A stretch of 64,000 bases of DNA from Arthrobacter sp. ISL-72 (GCF_018613755.1 NZ_JAGGPP010000001.1:1-64000); one strand, 5' to 3'. Numbered from the stretch's first letter, positions 1 to 8,627 are shown. Translations and numbers: made by a program. The notes: generated by a model not told the origin, from the letters alone.

Positions 1-60
1 TCCCACCGTATGACTTTGCCGCCTCCGAAGTCCCGTCATCTGGACAAAAACTCCAAGGGG

Positions 61-729
61 CTAGCGCGGGCGGCGTATCTTCCGGGCGCGGCCGCGGATG
101 ACGTACTCGGCCACCGCCACGTTGATCACCCACCCCGCCCCCAGGAGCACTGCCCGGGTTGGCACGTCGGTGGGGCCCACGAGCAGCAGCCACGGAATGC
201 CCACCAGGGCCTGGGTCCCCGCGCCCATGGCAATCGCATAGGCGCGCGTCATCCATTCGCCGTGCCGGACGAAGTTCCGCTGCCTGATCGCTGCGAGGCC
301 CAGAACGATGCTCACCAGCATCGCCGTGCCGAAGAACAGGCGGAGCGGCACGTCGGTATAGCCGTCGGGGAGCGGGTAAAAGACGGACATCCACAGCCCG
401 GAGAGGGCGGTGAGCAGGCCGGCGGGGATCAGGATGCGTCCGGCGATGCGGTGCCAGGCACGCCTGCCCCGAAGCGAAGGAATGAACTGGAACGCCCCGA
501 GCAGGGAGTAGACGGTGACGCTGACAATGTGCGTCACCACCGGGACCGGTGATGCGAAGAACCGTGCGTTCTGCGGCGTCACCGCGGCACCGGAGGCCAG
601 TTCAGTCAGGCGCAGGGCCCCGAAAACCACCGGAATAAGGCTCAGCAAAATCAGCCCGGCGGGCACAGGCCACTGCCGCCGGGACCGCCGGACGGGTTTC
701 GCTGCCTGGCTGATGGTGTGCGTTGTCAT
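61..729 (-). CDS. DUF2306 family integral membrane protein
   Basis: A 222-residue polytopic membrane protein of the DUF2306 type, function unknown. Hydrophobic segments follow a short basic N-terminus: one near residues 20-40, then about five more, with conserved-looking polar loops (HIVSVTVYSLLGAFQF, RRAWHRIAGRI, RHGEWMTRAYAIA). The histidines in HRIAG and RHGEW recall heme-binding-like membrane families, but that is only a resemblance. I chose the ATG at 729 rather than the upstream start at 771 because AGAGGA lies a normal distance before it, and because 771 falls inside the operator at 756-772. Two copies of a 17-bp palindrome lie directly upstream, so transcription is probably under a TetR-type repressor that is not encoded next door. 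Confidence 0.8.
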   Translation of the reverse strand: MTTHTISQAAKPVRRSRRQWPVPAGLILLSLIPVVFGALRLTELASGAAVTPQNARFFASPVPVVTHIVSVTVYSLLGAFQFIPSLRGRRAWHRIAGRILIPAGLLTALSGLWMSVFYPLPDGYTDVPLRLFFGTAMLVSIVLGLAAIRQRNFVRHGEWMTRAYAIAMGAGTQALVGIPWLLLVGPTDVPTRAVLLGAGWVINVAVAEYVIRGRARKIRRPR

Positions 730-755
730 GGCGGGTCCTCTGCTGCTGAAATTTG

Positions 756-806
756 GGTGTACGGCGTACACCTCTTGGGTTTGAGGTTAGGTATACGTAG
801 TACACC
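756..806. promoter_or_regulatory. Paired 17-bp palindromic operators
   Basis: Positions 756-772 read GGTGTACGGCGTACACC, a perfect dyad around one central base. Positions 790-806 read GGTATACGTAGTACACC, the same site with one arm mismatch. Centres are 34 bp apart, about three helical turns, as for cooperative dimers. The form (GTRTAC-n-GTACAC) is typical of TetR-family operators; no TetR gene is adjacent, so the regulator identity is inference. Confidence 0.7.
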
Positions 807-1128
807 TGTCAAGAGGTGCCCCGGAAATACGTACCTGGCGGAGGGCTGTGATGAGTCTCACGCGGGCCTGGCTTGAGCCGCCGGTGCCGCTCTGTGCATC
901 ATGGAAGGACGGCTGAGAATGCGATTTCCCAGCCCCGATAGCCCTGATTTTCGCGCCCCGGCGCAGAGAACCCAGCGGCTTAGCTTGACCCAACCTGGTG
1001 GACGCAACGAGGCCAAACCAGTGGCTCGCCGAGCTGCGCAAGGCCTCCAAGCGTTCATGGACCGAACCGTTTCCGGGCTCCGCGCCGATGCGAAGCCATG
1101 ACCGAATTAATGAATGAGGCACCGAATA
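807..1128. other. Gene-less stretch
   Basis: About 320 bases without a supportable gene. A minus-strand reading frame spans 787-1149, but it runs through the operator region and has no ribosome binding site or recognisable domain. A short GC hairpin (GCGCCCCGGCGC, near 952-963) lies in its middle. It may hold a non-coding element, but nothing specific can be assigned. Confidence 0.4.
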
Positions 1129-1326
1129 ATGACGTTCGAAACCAATCACTCAGTAACGCTTAAAATCTGGGACCGCTCGGCAATCGACCACACGCTGGAC
1201 GCCCTGGTGCACGACATTTCCACCAAGGCAAACGCCCACCGGAATGACGTCGCCGTCACCCTCAGCGGGCCGAACACCTTCACCGTGAGCCTGAACCGGA
1301 AGGCTGCCGAGAGCGTCACCGTTTAG
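1129..1326 (+). CDS. Small hypothetical protein (65 aa)
   Basis: A 65-residue protein with no family I recognise. It starts MTFETNHSVTLKIWDR and has a mixed alpha/beta look with a serine/threonine-rich end (TFTVSLNRKAAESVTV). The ATG at 1129 is preceded by GAGG at 1116-1119 with a 9-base spacer, which favours it over the upstream ATG at 1114. A strong hairpin follows the stop by 20 bases, so it appears to be a complete transcription unit. Codon use matches its neighbours. Function unknown. Confidence 0.6.
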   Translation: MTFETNHSVTLKIWDRSAIDHTLDALVHDISTKANAHRNDVAVTLSGPNTFTVSLNRKAAESVTV

Positions 1327-1346
1327 GCAGCTGCCAGCAAACGTCA

Positions 1347-1385
1347 GAGGACGACGCCGGGACCTCCCGCCGTCGTCCTCTTGCG
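1347..1385. terminator. Dispersed GC hairpin, copy 1
   Basis: Arms GAGGACGACGCCGGGA (1347-1362) and TCCCGCCGTCGTCCTC (1365-1380), one mismatch, loop of two, followed by TTGCG. It sits between convergent genes ending at 1326 and 1394, so it can terminate both. Confidence 0.75.
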
Positions 1386-1393
1386 TTTTCGCC

Positions 1394-1894
1394 CTAAACA
1401 GCCCGGGAGTGCTCGCCAAGGAGCGCGTCGATCTGACCCGCTGCCTCCTTCATGCCCTCTTCCATGCCCATTTCAACCATCTTGTTCATCTGCTCTTCGG
1501 ACTCAAACGTGGACAGCACCGTCATCCGCGTGCGGCTGCCGATGTCCTCGAGCGTGACGATCGCGTGCGTGGTGCCCATGGCGTCCACCGGCGCGCCGTT
1601 GTCATCGGCGAAACCGTCATCGAACTCCAGCTGGTTCGGGGCCTGGACGGAGGTGATGCGCCACCAGCCGCGGGCCTTCGTCCCGTCCGGGCCGGTCATG
1701 TAATAGGCGGCCTTTCCGCCGGGCTGGAACTCGAGCTGCTCGAACGTGGCCGGCCAGGTTGGCGGACCCCACCAGCGCTCAAGCTGCCGCGGATCCTCCC
1801 AGATCTGCCAGACGCGCTGCACATCCGCATCGAACTCGGCGACAAGGGTGAAGCTCAGGGCTTCGAGATTCTTGGTGGAACTGATAACGGTCAT
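1394..1894 (-). CDS. SRPBCC / AHSA1-type protein
   Basis: A 166-residue START/SRPBCC-fold protein of the Aha1-C-like group (activator of Hsp90 ATPase homologue 1-like). It shows the usual N-terminal strand with RVWQIWEDPRQLERWWGPP, a central WWRITSV and a C-terminal long helix (SEEQMNKMVEMGMEEGMKEA). These small hydrophobic-cavity proteins are nearly always second in an operon with an ArsR regulator, as here: the regulator gene ends 14 bases upstream. Ligand and physiological role are unknown. The start at 1894 follows a GGAAAGG-type ribosome site. Confidence 0.85.
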   Translation of the reverse strand: MTVISSTKNLEALSFTLVAEFDADVQRVWQIWEDPRQLERWWGPPTWPATFEQLEFQPGGKAAYYMTGPDGTKARGWWRITSVQAPNQLEFDDGFADDNGAPVDAMGTTHAIVTLEDIGSRTRMTVLSTFESEEQMNKMVEMGMEEGMKEAAGQIDALLGEHSRAV

Positions 1895-1908
1895 TGCGGA
1901 ACCCTTTC

Positions 1909-2241
1909 CTATCCTTCAGCGAGAATGTCCGCGATCCGTTCGGCACGCTGCCGCCAGATCGCCTCGTACTCATCGAGCAGCCGCCGGGCCTTCTGCAGTC
2001 CTTCATGATTGCCCCGCACGATCTGCTCCCTTCCACGCTTCTCCTTTGCAACCAGGGAAACGCGCTCCAAAACCGCCACATGCTTCTGGACGGCGGCGAA
2101 ACTCATGGCGTAGAGGGCGGCCAGGCCGGATACCGAATACTCCCCGACTGTCACCCGGCGAACAATGTCGCGGCGGGTGGCATCGGCGAGCGCCTGGAAC
2201 AGGCGGTCAAGTTCTGCTTCGGTGAGCTGATCTACAACCAT
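1909..2241 (-). CDS. ArsR-family transcriptional regulator
   Basis: A 110-residue winged-helix repressor. The N-terminal half carries the classic sequence LDRLFQALADATRRDIVRRV, then the recognition helix region (SVSGLAALYAMSFAAVQKHV) and the wing (LVAKEKRGREQIV). It lacks the cysteine metal sites of ArsR/SmtB metal sensors, as is normal for the AHSA1-linked subgroup. It is the first gene of a two-gene operon with the SRPBCC protein. A perfect 18-bp palindrome covers its own start codon, indicating autorepression. No Shine-Dalgarno is visible; a TATCGT hexamer lies eight bases before the ATG, so the message may be leaderless. Confidence 0.88.
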   Translation of the reverse strand: MVVDQLTEAELDRLFQALADATRRDIVRRVTVGEYSVSGLAALYAMSFAAVQKHVAVLERVSLVAKEKRGREQIVRGNHEGLQKARRLLDEYEAIWRQRAERIADILAEG

Positions 2242-2250
2242 TTGGTTGTA
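2233..2250. promoter_or_regulatory. ArsR autoregulatory operator over the start codon
   Basis: TACAACCATTTGGTTGTA is a perfect 18-bp dyad and includes the ATG of the ArsR gene (2239-2241). Position and form (ACAACC-n4-GGTTGT) fit ArsR-family operators controlling ArsR/AHSA1 pairs. Assignment to this ArsR is inference. Confidence 0.75.
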
Positions 2251-2340
2251 CGATACGCGCGCGCGGAAGGGGTGTCAATGGATTCAGGGCGCAGCGGGAA
2301 ACGGCCCAAAGCCCGACGGCGGGATCAGTCACCGCAGCCG

Positions 2341-2380
2341 GGAGCGGACGGCGGCGGGAGGTTGCGTCGTCGTCCGCTCC
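2341..2380. terminator. Dispersed GC hairpin, degenerate copy 2
   Basis: Left arm GGAGCGGACGGCGGCGGG, right arm CGTCGTCGTCCGCTCC. It is recognisable as the same element but with several mismatches. It follows the 3' end of the GlsB-type gene on the minus strand. Confidence 0.5.
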
Positions 2381-2416
2381 GGTATTTGGGTTTGAGCAGT
2401 CCGCGGGAGTGCGGGG

Positions 2417-2680
2417 TCAGACCCGGCTCCGACGCGTAACGGCGCCGAAGATGGCCAGGACAATCACGGCACCCAGAATGGACAGTAGCCAGGTCCTGAG
2501 GTCGAAGAAGTCCCCCAGGCCTCCGCCGAAGATCAGCGAACCGATCCATCCGCCAAGGATGGCGCCGACCACACCCAGAAGCAGGGTGACTAGCCAGCCG
2601 CCGCCTTGCCTTCCGGGCAGTATCGCCTTTGCGATAGCCCCGGCGATTAGGCCGAGCAGGAGAAAACCGAGAAATCCCAT
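2417..2680 (-). CDS. GlsB/YeaQ/YmgE-type membrane protein
   Basis: An 87-residue protein with three hydrophobic, glycine-rich segments and the family pattern GFLLLGLIAGAIAKAI, then GGWLVTLLLGVVGAILGGWI, matching the transglycosylase-associated-protein/GlsB family linked to general stress in many bacteria. The biochemical role is not established. I took the ATG at 2680 because GGAAGGAAG lies just before it; an in-frame start ten codons upstream lacks such a site and would prefix the first membrane helix with charged residues. It is a single-gene unit with the degenerate hairpin downstream. Confidence 0.82.
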   Translation of the reverse strand: MGFLGFLLLGLIAGAIAKAILPGRQGGGWLVTLLLGVVGAILGGWIGSLIFGGGLGDFFDLRTWLLSILGAVIVLAIFGAVTRRSRV

Positions 2681-2957
2681 GACGAGCTTCCTTCCGATGT
2701 ATGCCGGCACCTGCCGGTGAGTGGAGTCTAGGGAGTCGGTCAGGTCCGGTCACGAGTGGCTGCCACCCGAATATGCCCGCCCTACGCCTGCGTGGCCGGC
2801 CCGGACTACGTGGGCAGTGCAGGCTGCAGTGTTACCCCGCGTTTTGGCGAGGCCGGCCCGACCGCCCTATGCTTTTCGCGCGGCGACTGTTCGCTGAATC
2901 CCGGATTCGTTGTACGCCATCGGGTGGATCGTTCCTCAAGGCTGAAAGAATGGCTGA

Positions 2958-4833
2958 ATGGAAGTCGCCCTGGGACTGCTTGTTCTCGTGGCGGTGGTCT
3001 GCGCCGGCAGTGCAGCGGGCCGGAAGCTCAACGTTTCGGTTCCGCTGCTGCTGGTGCTGGCCGGCGTCGCCGGTTCGTTCCTCCCGTTCGTACCGCACAT
3101 TGAGCTGAACCCGGAACTGGTCCTCGTGGGCCTGTTGCCGCCACTGCTTTATGCCGCCGCGCTGCGGACCTCGCTGTTCGACATCGGCTCCAACCGCCGC
3201 GCCATCGGGCTGCTCTCGGTTGGCTACGTCATCTTCGGCACCGTCACAGTGGGCCTGGTGGTCTGGTGGCTTTTCCCGGAGATCCCGCTGGCCGCCGCCA
3301 TCGCCCTCGGCGCCGTTGTGGCGCCACCGGATGCAGTGGCCGCGACCGCCATTGCACGGAAGGTGGGGATGCCGCGGCGAATTGTCACGATCCTCGAAGG
3401 CGAATCCCTGGTCAACGACGCCACCGCGCTGGTCTGCCTCCGCGCCGCCATCGCTGCCATTGCCGGGTCTGTGTCCGCAGCGGGGATCGCCGGCGGATTC
3501 CTACTGGCGGCCGGGGGCGGTTTGTTGGTCGGTCTGGCCGCGGCCTACGTGCTGACCCAGCTCCGCAAACGGATCCGGAACGTCGCCATCAACACCTCGA
3601 CGTCGCTGATGGCGCCGTTTGTCGCCTACCTGCCGGCGGAGGCGATGCACGCCTCCGGCGTCCTCGCGGTCGTCGTCACCGGGCTTGGTGATGGGGACCA
3701 AGGCGCCCTCCATGCCCAACGGCGCAGCACGGCTAAGCCAGCGCAGCAACTGGAACACCGTGCAGTTCCTGCTGGAGAATTCCGTCTTCCTGCTGATCGG
3801 GCTACAGGTCCGGACAATCATTGACGGCGTCCAGGATGACTCATTGGGTGCAGCACGCATCTGGGCGGGCTGCGCGGGCATCCTGCTGGCAGTGCTGCTG
3901 CTCCGGCCGGTCTGGGTGTTCCCCGCGACCTACCTTCCCAGGCTGATCCTTTCCGTGCAGCGGAATGACCCCGCGCCGCCGTGGCAGTTCCCGGCGATAG
4001 TATCCTGGGCGGGCATGCGCGGGGTGGTCACCCTGGCCGCGGTGCTGGTGCTGCCTGCGGATCTTGAACACCGTTCCGTGCTGATCCTGGCTGCCATGGT
4101 GGTGGTCGGCGGGACCCTGACGCTGCAGGGATTCACGCTTCCGGCACTGGTCCGGCTCCTACGGGTCCAGGGCCCGGACCCCCGCGAGGACGCGCTGAAC
4201 CAGGCCTCGCTTATGCAGCTGGCCACCGCTGCCGGGGTGGAGCGGCTGCAGGAACTGCGCACCGACACAGATCCGCCGGAGGTCATGGCCATGCTGAAGC
4301 GGCGCACCCAGGAGCGCGGCTTGGCGGCGTGGGAACGGCTCGGCCGGCCGACGTCGGAAACGGCGACGCCCAGCCAGCGCTACGCCCAGCTGCGGCTCGC
4401 CATGCTGGAAGCGGAGCGGGCCAAAGTGCTGGAACTGCGGCCCGGCGGCGAGTACGCCCACGAGGTCCTCAGCGAAGTCCTGGACCGGCTGTACGTCGAA
4501 GAATCGATGCTCGACGTCGCGCTGGATGAGCTGGACGCTTCCGGCGGGGGCGGCGGGGAAGGCATCGCGAGGCCGGGCGGAGTATGCGGCCATCTGGAGT
4601 CGGCGGCAGACGTAGACGTCCCGCGGGACCCCTACTGCGCGGGCTGTGCGCAGGAAGGCACGACGCCGGTACACCTCAGGATGTGCCTGGCCTGCGGAAA
4701 CGTCGGCTGCTGCGATTCCTCCCCGGGAAACCACGCCTCCAAGCACTTCGCGGCGACGGACCACCCGGTGATGCGGAGCATCGAACCCGGCGAATACTGG
4801 CGATGGTGCTACGAGGACGACCTGCTGGGTTGA
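2958..4833 (+). pseudogene. Na+/H+ antiporter with C-terminal UBP zinc finger, frameshifted
   Basis: A CPA1-type sodium/proton antiporter split by one frameshift. Frame one (from 2958) gives the N-terminal membrane domain with the ion-site region (VVAPPDAVAATAIARKVG, ILEGESLVNDATAL). After the codon for GL (3681-3686) an extra G at 3687 moves the continuation VMGTKAPSMPNGAARLSQ into the next frame, which runs to 4833. The end of the protein is a zf-UBP domain with ordered cysteines and histidines (VCGHLE, YCAGCAQ, MCLACGNVGCCDSS, HASKHF). The intact product would be about 625 residues. Both halves keep normal codon use, so this is a recent mutation or a read error rather than an old decay. 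A programmed slip seems unlikely, though the site is CTTGGTG. Confidence 0.82.
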
Positions 4834-4863
4834 ACAGCGAGGCACATAGCACCCTGCATCGCA

Positions 4864-4902
4864 CGGACGACGGCGGGAAGTTTCCGCCGTCGTCCGCTTG
4901 CG
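4864..4902. terminator. Dispersed GC hairpin, copy 3
   Basis: CGGACGACGGCGGGAA pairs with TTCCGCCGTCGTCCG (4864-4896), followed by CTTGCG. It lies between the convergent antiporter and permease genes. Confidence 0.75.
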
Positions 4903-4921
4903 CCAGCAGGCGGGTAGGGGT

Positions 4922-6310
4922 CTAGACGAACTGGTAGAGCAACGCCGCCATCGCAAAGCCCACGATGGAGAGCACGGTTTCGAGCACGGTCCAGGTCTTC
5001 AGGGTGTCCTTGACGGACATGTTGAAGTACTTGGAGATGATCCAGAAGCCGCCGTCGTTGACGTGGCTGGCAATGATGGAACCGGACGAAATGGCCACCA
5101 CGATCAGGGCAAGCTGAGGCTGCGAGAAGCCGGAGGCCAGGCTGGGCGCCAGGATGCCTCCGGTGGTCACGATCGCCACGGTTGCGGAACCTTGGGCGAT
5201 GCGCATGCCGGCGCTGATCACGAAGGCCGAAAGGATGATCGGCAGACCGGCCTGGGCCAGCGAATCCGCAACGGCCTTGCCAACTCCGGTGGCGGACAGG
5301 ACCGCACCGAAGAAGGCGCCCGCGCCGACCACCAGCAGGATCATGCCCACCGGGCGCAGCGAGGAACCGGTGATTTCACTGAGCTCGGCGGAGCTCATGC
5401 CGCGGCGGATGCCCAGGAGCCACATGGCCAGCAGCACGGCCACGGTCAGTGCGATCGCCGGGTTGCCGAAGAACGTCAGTACGTCACGCAGCGGACCTGC
5501 GGGAGCAAAGATATTGCCAAAGGTACCGCCCAGGATGAGGAGCATCGGAAGGCCGATGGCCAGCAGCACCAGGCCGATGGATGGTTCGTGGCCCTTGGCT
5601 TCCTCGGCCTCGGGGACGATCCGGTCCTCGGGAACGGTGACCATGACGCGCTTGCCAATCCAAGTGCCCCACAAGATACCGGAGGCGAACCAAGCCGGGA
5701 TACCGCAGACCAGGCCCATGAGGATAATCCAGCCGAGGTCCACGTGGAACAGGCCGGCCGCGGCGACGGGTCCGGGGTGCGGCGGCAGGAAGGCGTGGGT
5801 CACGGAGAGGCCCGCCAGCAGCGGCAGGGCGTACAGGGCAAGGGATTTGCCGCCGCGGATGGCCGCCACGTAAACCAGCGGCGCCAGGACGAAGATGCCG
5901 ATGTCGAAGAAGACCGGGATGCCCAGCACGAAGCCGGTGATGCCCATGGCGAGCGGGGTGCCCTTCTCGCCGAAGACCTTCACGAGCCGGCCCAGCAGCA
6001 CTTCGGCGCCGCCAGACCGTTCGAGGATGGCGCCCAGCACCGTGCCGAGGCCGATGATCACCGTGATGTGGCCGAGGATGCCGGCGAAGCCTTTTTCAAT
6101 GAGGGCGTCGCTGCTCTTGGTGGCCGAGCCGACCAACGCCTCCACCGAGATCCCGCCCACCAGGGCCACCAGCACACCGGTTGCCACCAGGGCGATGAAC
6201 GGTTCGAGTTTGACCTTGATGATCAAGAACAGCAGGAGCGCGATACCGCTGCCCGCCAGGACGAGCAGGCCGGCGGTGTCGTGCCGCAGCCAGTTAAGGA
6301 ATTCGTTCAT
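4922..6310 (-). CDS. GntP-family gluconate-type H+ symporter
   Basis: A 462-residue permease of the GntP family, which imports gluconate and related sugar acids with protons. The sequence begins with a short loop and a strong hydrophobic stretch (TAGLLVLAGSGIALLLFLII) and continues with about twelve membrane segments and family signatures such as ILERSGGAEVLL, LPPHPGPVAAAG and SHVNDGGFWIISKYF. It is the last gene of the minus-strand operon, 21 bases after the KDPG aldolase gene. Given its partners, the substrate may be a 2-(acetyl)amino-gluconate rather than plain gluconate; that is inference from context. Confidence 0.9.
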   Translation of the reverse strand: MNEFLNWLRHDTAGLLVLAGSGIALLLFLIIKVKLEPFIALVATGVLVALVGGISVEALVGSATKSSDALIEKGFAGILGHITVIIGLGTVLGAILERSGGAEVLLGRLVKVFGEKGTPLAMGITGFVLGIPVFFDIGIFVLAPLVYVAAIRGGKSLALYALPLLAGLSVTHAFLPPHPGPVAAAGLFHVDLGWIILMGLVCGIPAWFASGILWGTWIGKRVMVTVPEDRIVPEAEEAKGHEPSIGLVLLAIGLPMLLILGGTFGNIFAPAGPLRDVLTFFGNPAIALTVAVLLAMWLLGIRRGMSSAELSEITGSSLRPVGMILLVVGAGAFFGAVLSATGVGKAVADSLAQAGLPIILSAFVISAGMRIAQGSATVAIVTTGGILAPSLASGFSQPQLALIVVAISSGSIIASHVNDGGFWIISKYFNMSVKDTLKTWTVLETVLSIVGFAMAALLYQFV

Positions 6311-6331
6311 GGGGTTTCTTTCTCGGTTGTC

Positions 6332-6967
6332 CTACTTGAGGGTGCTGGTGAAGGCTGCGGCGCGTGCCGCGATGTCTGCCCAGTTGCCTGCAGCGACTGC
6401 TGCGGGCGGGACCACACTGGTGCCGCAGCAGACTGCGGCAGCACCGGCGTCGAGGTAGCTCTTGGCGTTGGAGGCATCGATGCCGCCGGAGGGAAGCAAC
6501 CGGATTCCCGGGTAAGGGCCCTGCAGATCCTTCAGGTATGCCGGGCCGAGCTGCCGGGCCGGGAAAATCTTGACGGCGGCGGAACCCAAATCGAGTGCCT
6601 GCGCCACCTCCGTGGGGGTCATGGCGCCCAGGCTGAACGGGATGCCCGCGTCGGCGGCAACCTTGGCCACCTCGGGCCGGAGTCCGGGCGTCACCAGGAA
6701 CTGCGCGCCGGCGTCGATGGCTGCCCGGGCCTGGTCTGCGGTCATCACCGTGCCGATCCCCACGGCGGCACCGTGGTCCGCGGCCGTGTCCGCTGCGCGC
6801 CGGACGTGCCTGAGCACATCCGGCGTTGTGTATGTCAGCTCGACGCTGCGGATCCCGCCGTCGGACAGAGCCCGGCAAAGATCAGCAGCGTCGGTTATGG
6901 ACGGGGCGCGGACAACCGCGAGCGCGCGGTCAGCTTCAAGCTGCCGGACGAATTCTTCAGGAGTCAT
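6332..6967 (-). CDS. 2-keto-3-deoxy-6-phosphogluconate (KDPG) aldolase
   Basis: A 211-residue class I aldolase of the KDPG/KHG family, cleaving KDPG to pyruvate and glyceraldehyde 3-phosphate. Visible signatures are the early strand ALAVVRAPS, the catalytic glutamate region IRSVELTYTTP, GIGTVMTADQ, and the Schiff-base lysine in AAVKIFPARQLG, followed by LLPSGGID. Length is normal. The ATG at 6967 has AAGGAAG upstream and overlaps the end of the preceding deacylase gene by 11 bases, implying translational coupling. With the KDG kinase on the other side of the divergent promoter it completes the route from 2-keto-3-deoxygluconate to central metabolism. Confidence 0.92.
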   Translation of the reverse strand: MTPEEFVRQLEADRALAVVRAPSITDAADLCRALSDGGIRSVELTYTTPDVLRHVRRAADTAADHGAAVGIGTVMTADQARAAIDAGAQFLVTPGLRPEVAKVAADAGIPFSLGAMTPTEVAQALDLGSAAVKIFPARQLGPAYLKDLQGPYPGIRLLPSGGIDASNAKSYLDAGAAAVCCGTSVVPPAAVAAGNWADIAARAAAFTSTLK

Positions 6968-8618
6968 GGGTGGTGCTGCTTCCTTCTCGGGTGAGTCCGT
7001 CGCTGCTGCGGCGCAGTGCGCGGCCGGCGCGGGCGCCGGTGGGCTGGCCGCCGTCGATGGCTGCCGTGCCGTTGACGAAGACGTAATGGATGCCGGTGGC
7101 TGCCCGGCGCGGGTGCTCAAAGGTGGCTTCGTCCCGGACGGTTTCCGGATCGAAGAGGACGACGTCGGCCGCGTAGCCTTCGCGGACCAGTCCTCTTCGG
7201 TGGAGCTTGAGCCTGGCGGCGGGTCGTCCGGTGAGGTGATGGACGGTTTCCTCGAGCGTCAGCAGCCCAAGGTCGCGGGAATAGTGGCCGAGATAGCGGG
7301 GGAACGTGCCCCAGGCACGGGGATGCGGCTTTGCTCCCACCAGCAGTCCGTCGCTGCCGCCGGTGTGGGTGCGGTGCTTCATGATGGCCTGGACGTTTTC
7401 CTCATGCCCAACGTGCTGCAGGATGCCGGTGCCGAGGCGGTCATCTCGGAGGATCTGCGCAAAGACCTCGAACGGCTCGGCACCCGTTTCCGCGGCGATT
7501 TCCGCGATCGTCTTCCCCACGTGACCGTCCAGCGCCGGGTTCTGGACGCCGCTGATCTCCAGGGTGTCCCATTCGGCGACTACTCCGTGGCAGCCGTCCG
7601 AGCCATAGACCTCCACGCTTTCGCGGATCTTTGCCAGCCATCCGGGATCCGACAGGCGCCTCAGCGTGGCCTCGGTGCCGCCGGACGATGCCCAGCTGGG
7701 GAGGATGGCCGAGAGCGTGGTTGCTCCGGGCAGGTAGGGGTAGGTGTCCAGGGTGATGTCCACCCCGTCGTCGAGGGCTGAATCGATCAGCTCGAGCAGT
7801 TCGCCGGCGCGGCCCTTGTTCTCCGCGAAATTCATGGTGGCATGGGACAGGTGGAGGGCGCAGCCGGTGTCCCGGCTCAGTCCGATCATCTCGGCGTAGG
7901 CGCCCAGCGCGCCCTTGCCGTAGGAGCGGTGGTGCGGAGCGTAGAAACCGCCCAGCTCCCCCACTGTCCGGCAGAGTCCGGCCAGTTCCTCGGTGCGCGC
8001 GTACATTCCAGGTGTGTAGGTCAGCCCCGACGACATGCCTACGGCGCCATCCTCCATGGCGGTGCGGACCGCATCCTGCATCCGCCGCTGCTGCTCGGGT
8101 GTGGGATCCCCTTCGGCAAAGCCCATCACCATGGCGCGGACCGTTCCCTGCGGCACCAGGTAGGCGGCGTTGGTGGCAATCCGGCCGCCGTCGCTGTCCT
8201 GCCGGTCCAGCCGGTCAAGGTATTCGCCCACCGAACGCCAGGCCCAGTCGAAGTCCGGGGGGTTGTCGTTCCAGCCGGCGATCTTCTCCCGCACCCCCGC
8301 CAGCGTGGCGTCATCCACCGGCGCATAGGACAGTCCGTCCTGACCCAGCAGTTCGGTGGTGACGCCCTGGCTGAGCTTGGCGTAGTGGTCCTTGTTGACC
8401 AACAGCTGAAGGTCCGAATGGGCGTGCATGTCGATGAAGCCGGGGCTCAGGACCAGGCCCGTGGCGTCGATGGCACGATCGGCGCCCGTTTCCGCCGCGG
8501 TGAGGGTTCCGGCGTCGGCGACGGCGGCAATCACCGGGCCGTCCAGCAGGACGTCCGCAGGGCGGCGGTCCGTGCCGGTTCCGTCCATGAGGACGGCGTT
8601 GCTGATGAGGGTTTTCAT
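6957..8618 (-). CDS. D-aminoacylase-family deacylase (candidate N-acetylglucosaminate deacetylase)
   Basis: A 553-residue amidohydrolase of the N-acyl-D-amino-acid deacylase family. It has the metal-binding SPGFIDMHAHSDLQ motif near residue 60, APHHRSYGKG and LHLSHATMNF in the middle, and the typical late block TGGSDGLLVGAKPHPRAWG followed by FPRYLGHYSRDLGLLTLEE. The family removes acyl groups from N-acyl amines. Annotation pipelines would say D-aminoacylase. Its neighbours (PLP ammonia-lyase, RidA, KDG kinase, KDPG aldolase, gluconate-type permease) instead suggest deacetylation of N-acetyl-D-glucosaminate to D-glucosaminate. The family is clear; the substrate is inference. Confidence 0.85.
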   Translation of the reverse strand: MKTLISNAVLMDGTGTDRRPADVLLDGPVIAAVADAGTLTAAETGADRAIDATGLVLSPGFIDMHAHSDLQLLVNKDHYAKLSQGVTTELLGQDGLSYAPVDDATLAGVREKIAGWNDNPPDFDWAWRSVGEYLDRLDRQDSDGGRIATNAAYLVPQGTVRAMVMGFAEGDPTPEQQRRMQDAVRTAMEDGAVGMSSGLTYTPGMYARTEELAGLCRTVGELGGFYAPHHRSYGKGALGAYAEMIGLSRDTGCALHLSHATMNFAENKGRAGELLELIDSALDDGVDITLDTYPYLPGATTLSAILPSWASSGGTEATLRRLSDPGWLAKIRESVEVYGSDGCHGVVAEWDTLEISGVQNPALDGHVGKTIAEIAAETGAEPFEVFAQILRDDRLGTGILQHVGHEENVQAIMKHRTHTGGSDGLLVGAKPHPRAWGTFPRYLGHYSRDLGLLTLEETVHHLTGRPAARLKLHRRGLVREGYAADVVLFDPETVRDEATFEHPRRAATGIHYVFVNGTAAIDGGQPTGARAGRALRRSSDGLTREGSSTTHDS

Positions 8619-8627
8619 GCGTGTGTC

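Noticed and set aside
10..552. Plus-strand frame opposite the DUF2306 gene
   Set aside because: His/Arg/Gly-rich shadow; the minus frame has coherent membrane helices and a ribosome site.
3684..3690. Programmed frameshift in the antiporter
   Set aside because: The site CTTGGTG has no long slippery run, no obvious stimulatory stem and the family is normally a single frame.
4898..6994. 698-codon plus-strand frame opposite the permease and aldolase genes
   Set aside because: It is antisense to clear GntP and KDPG aldolase genes; its Asp/Gly/His-rich composition is the usual GC-shadow and no family fits.
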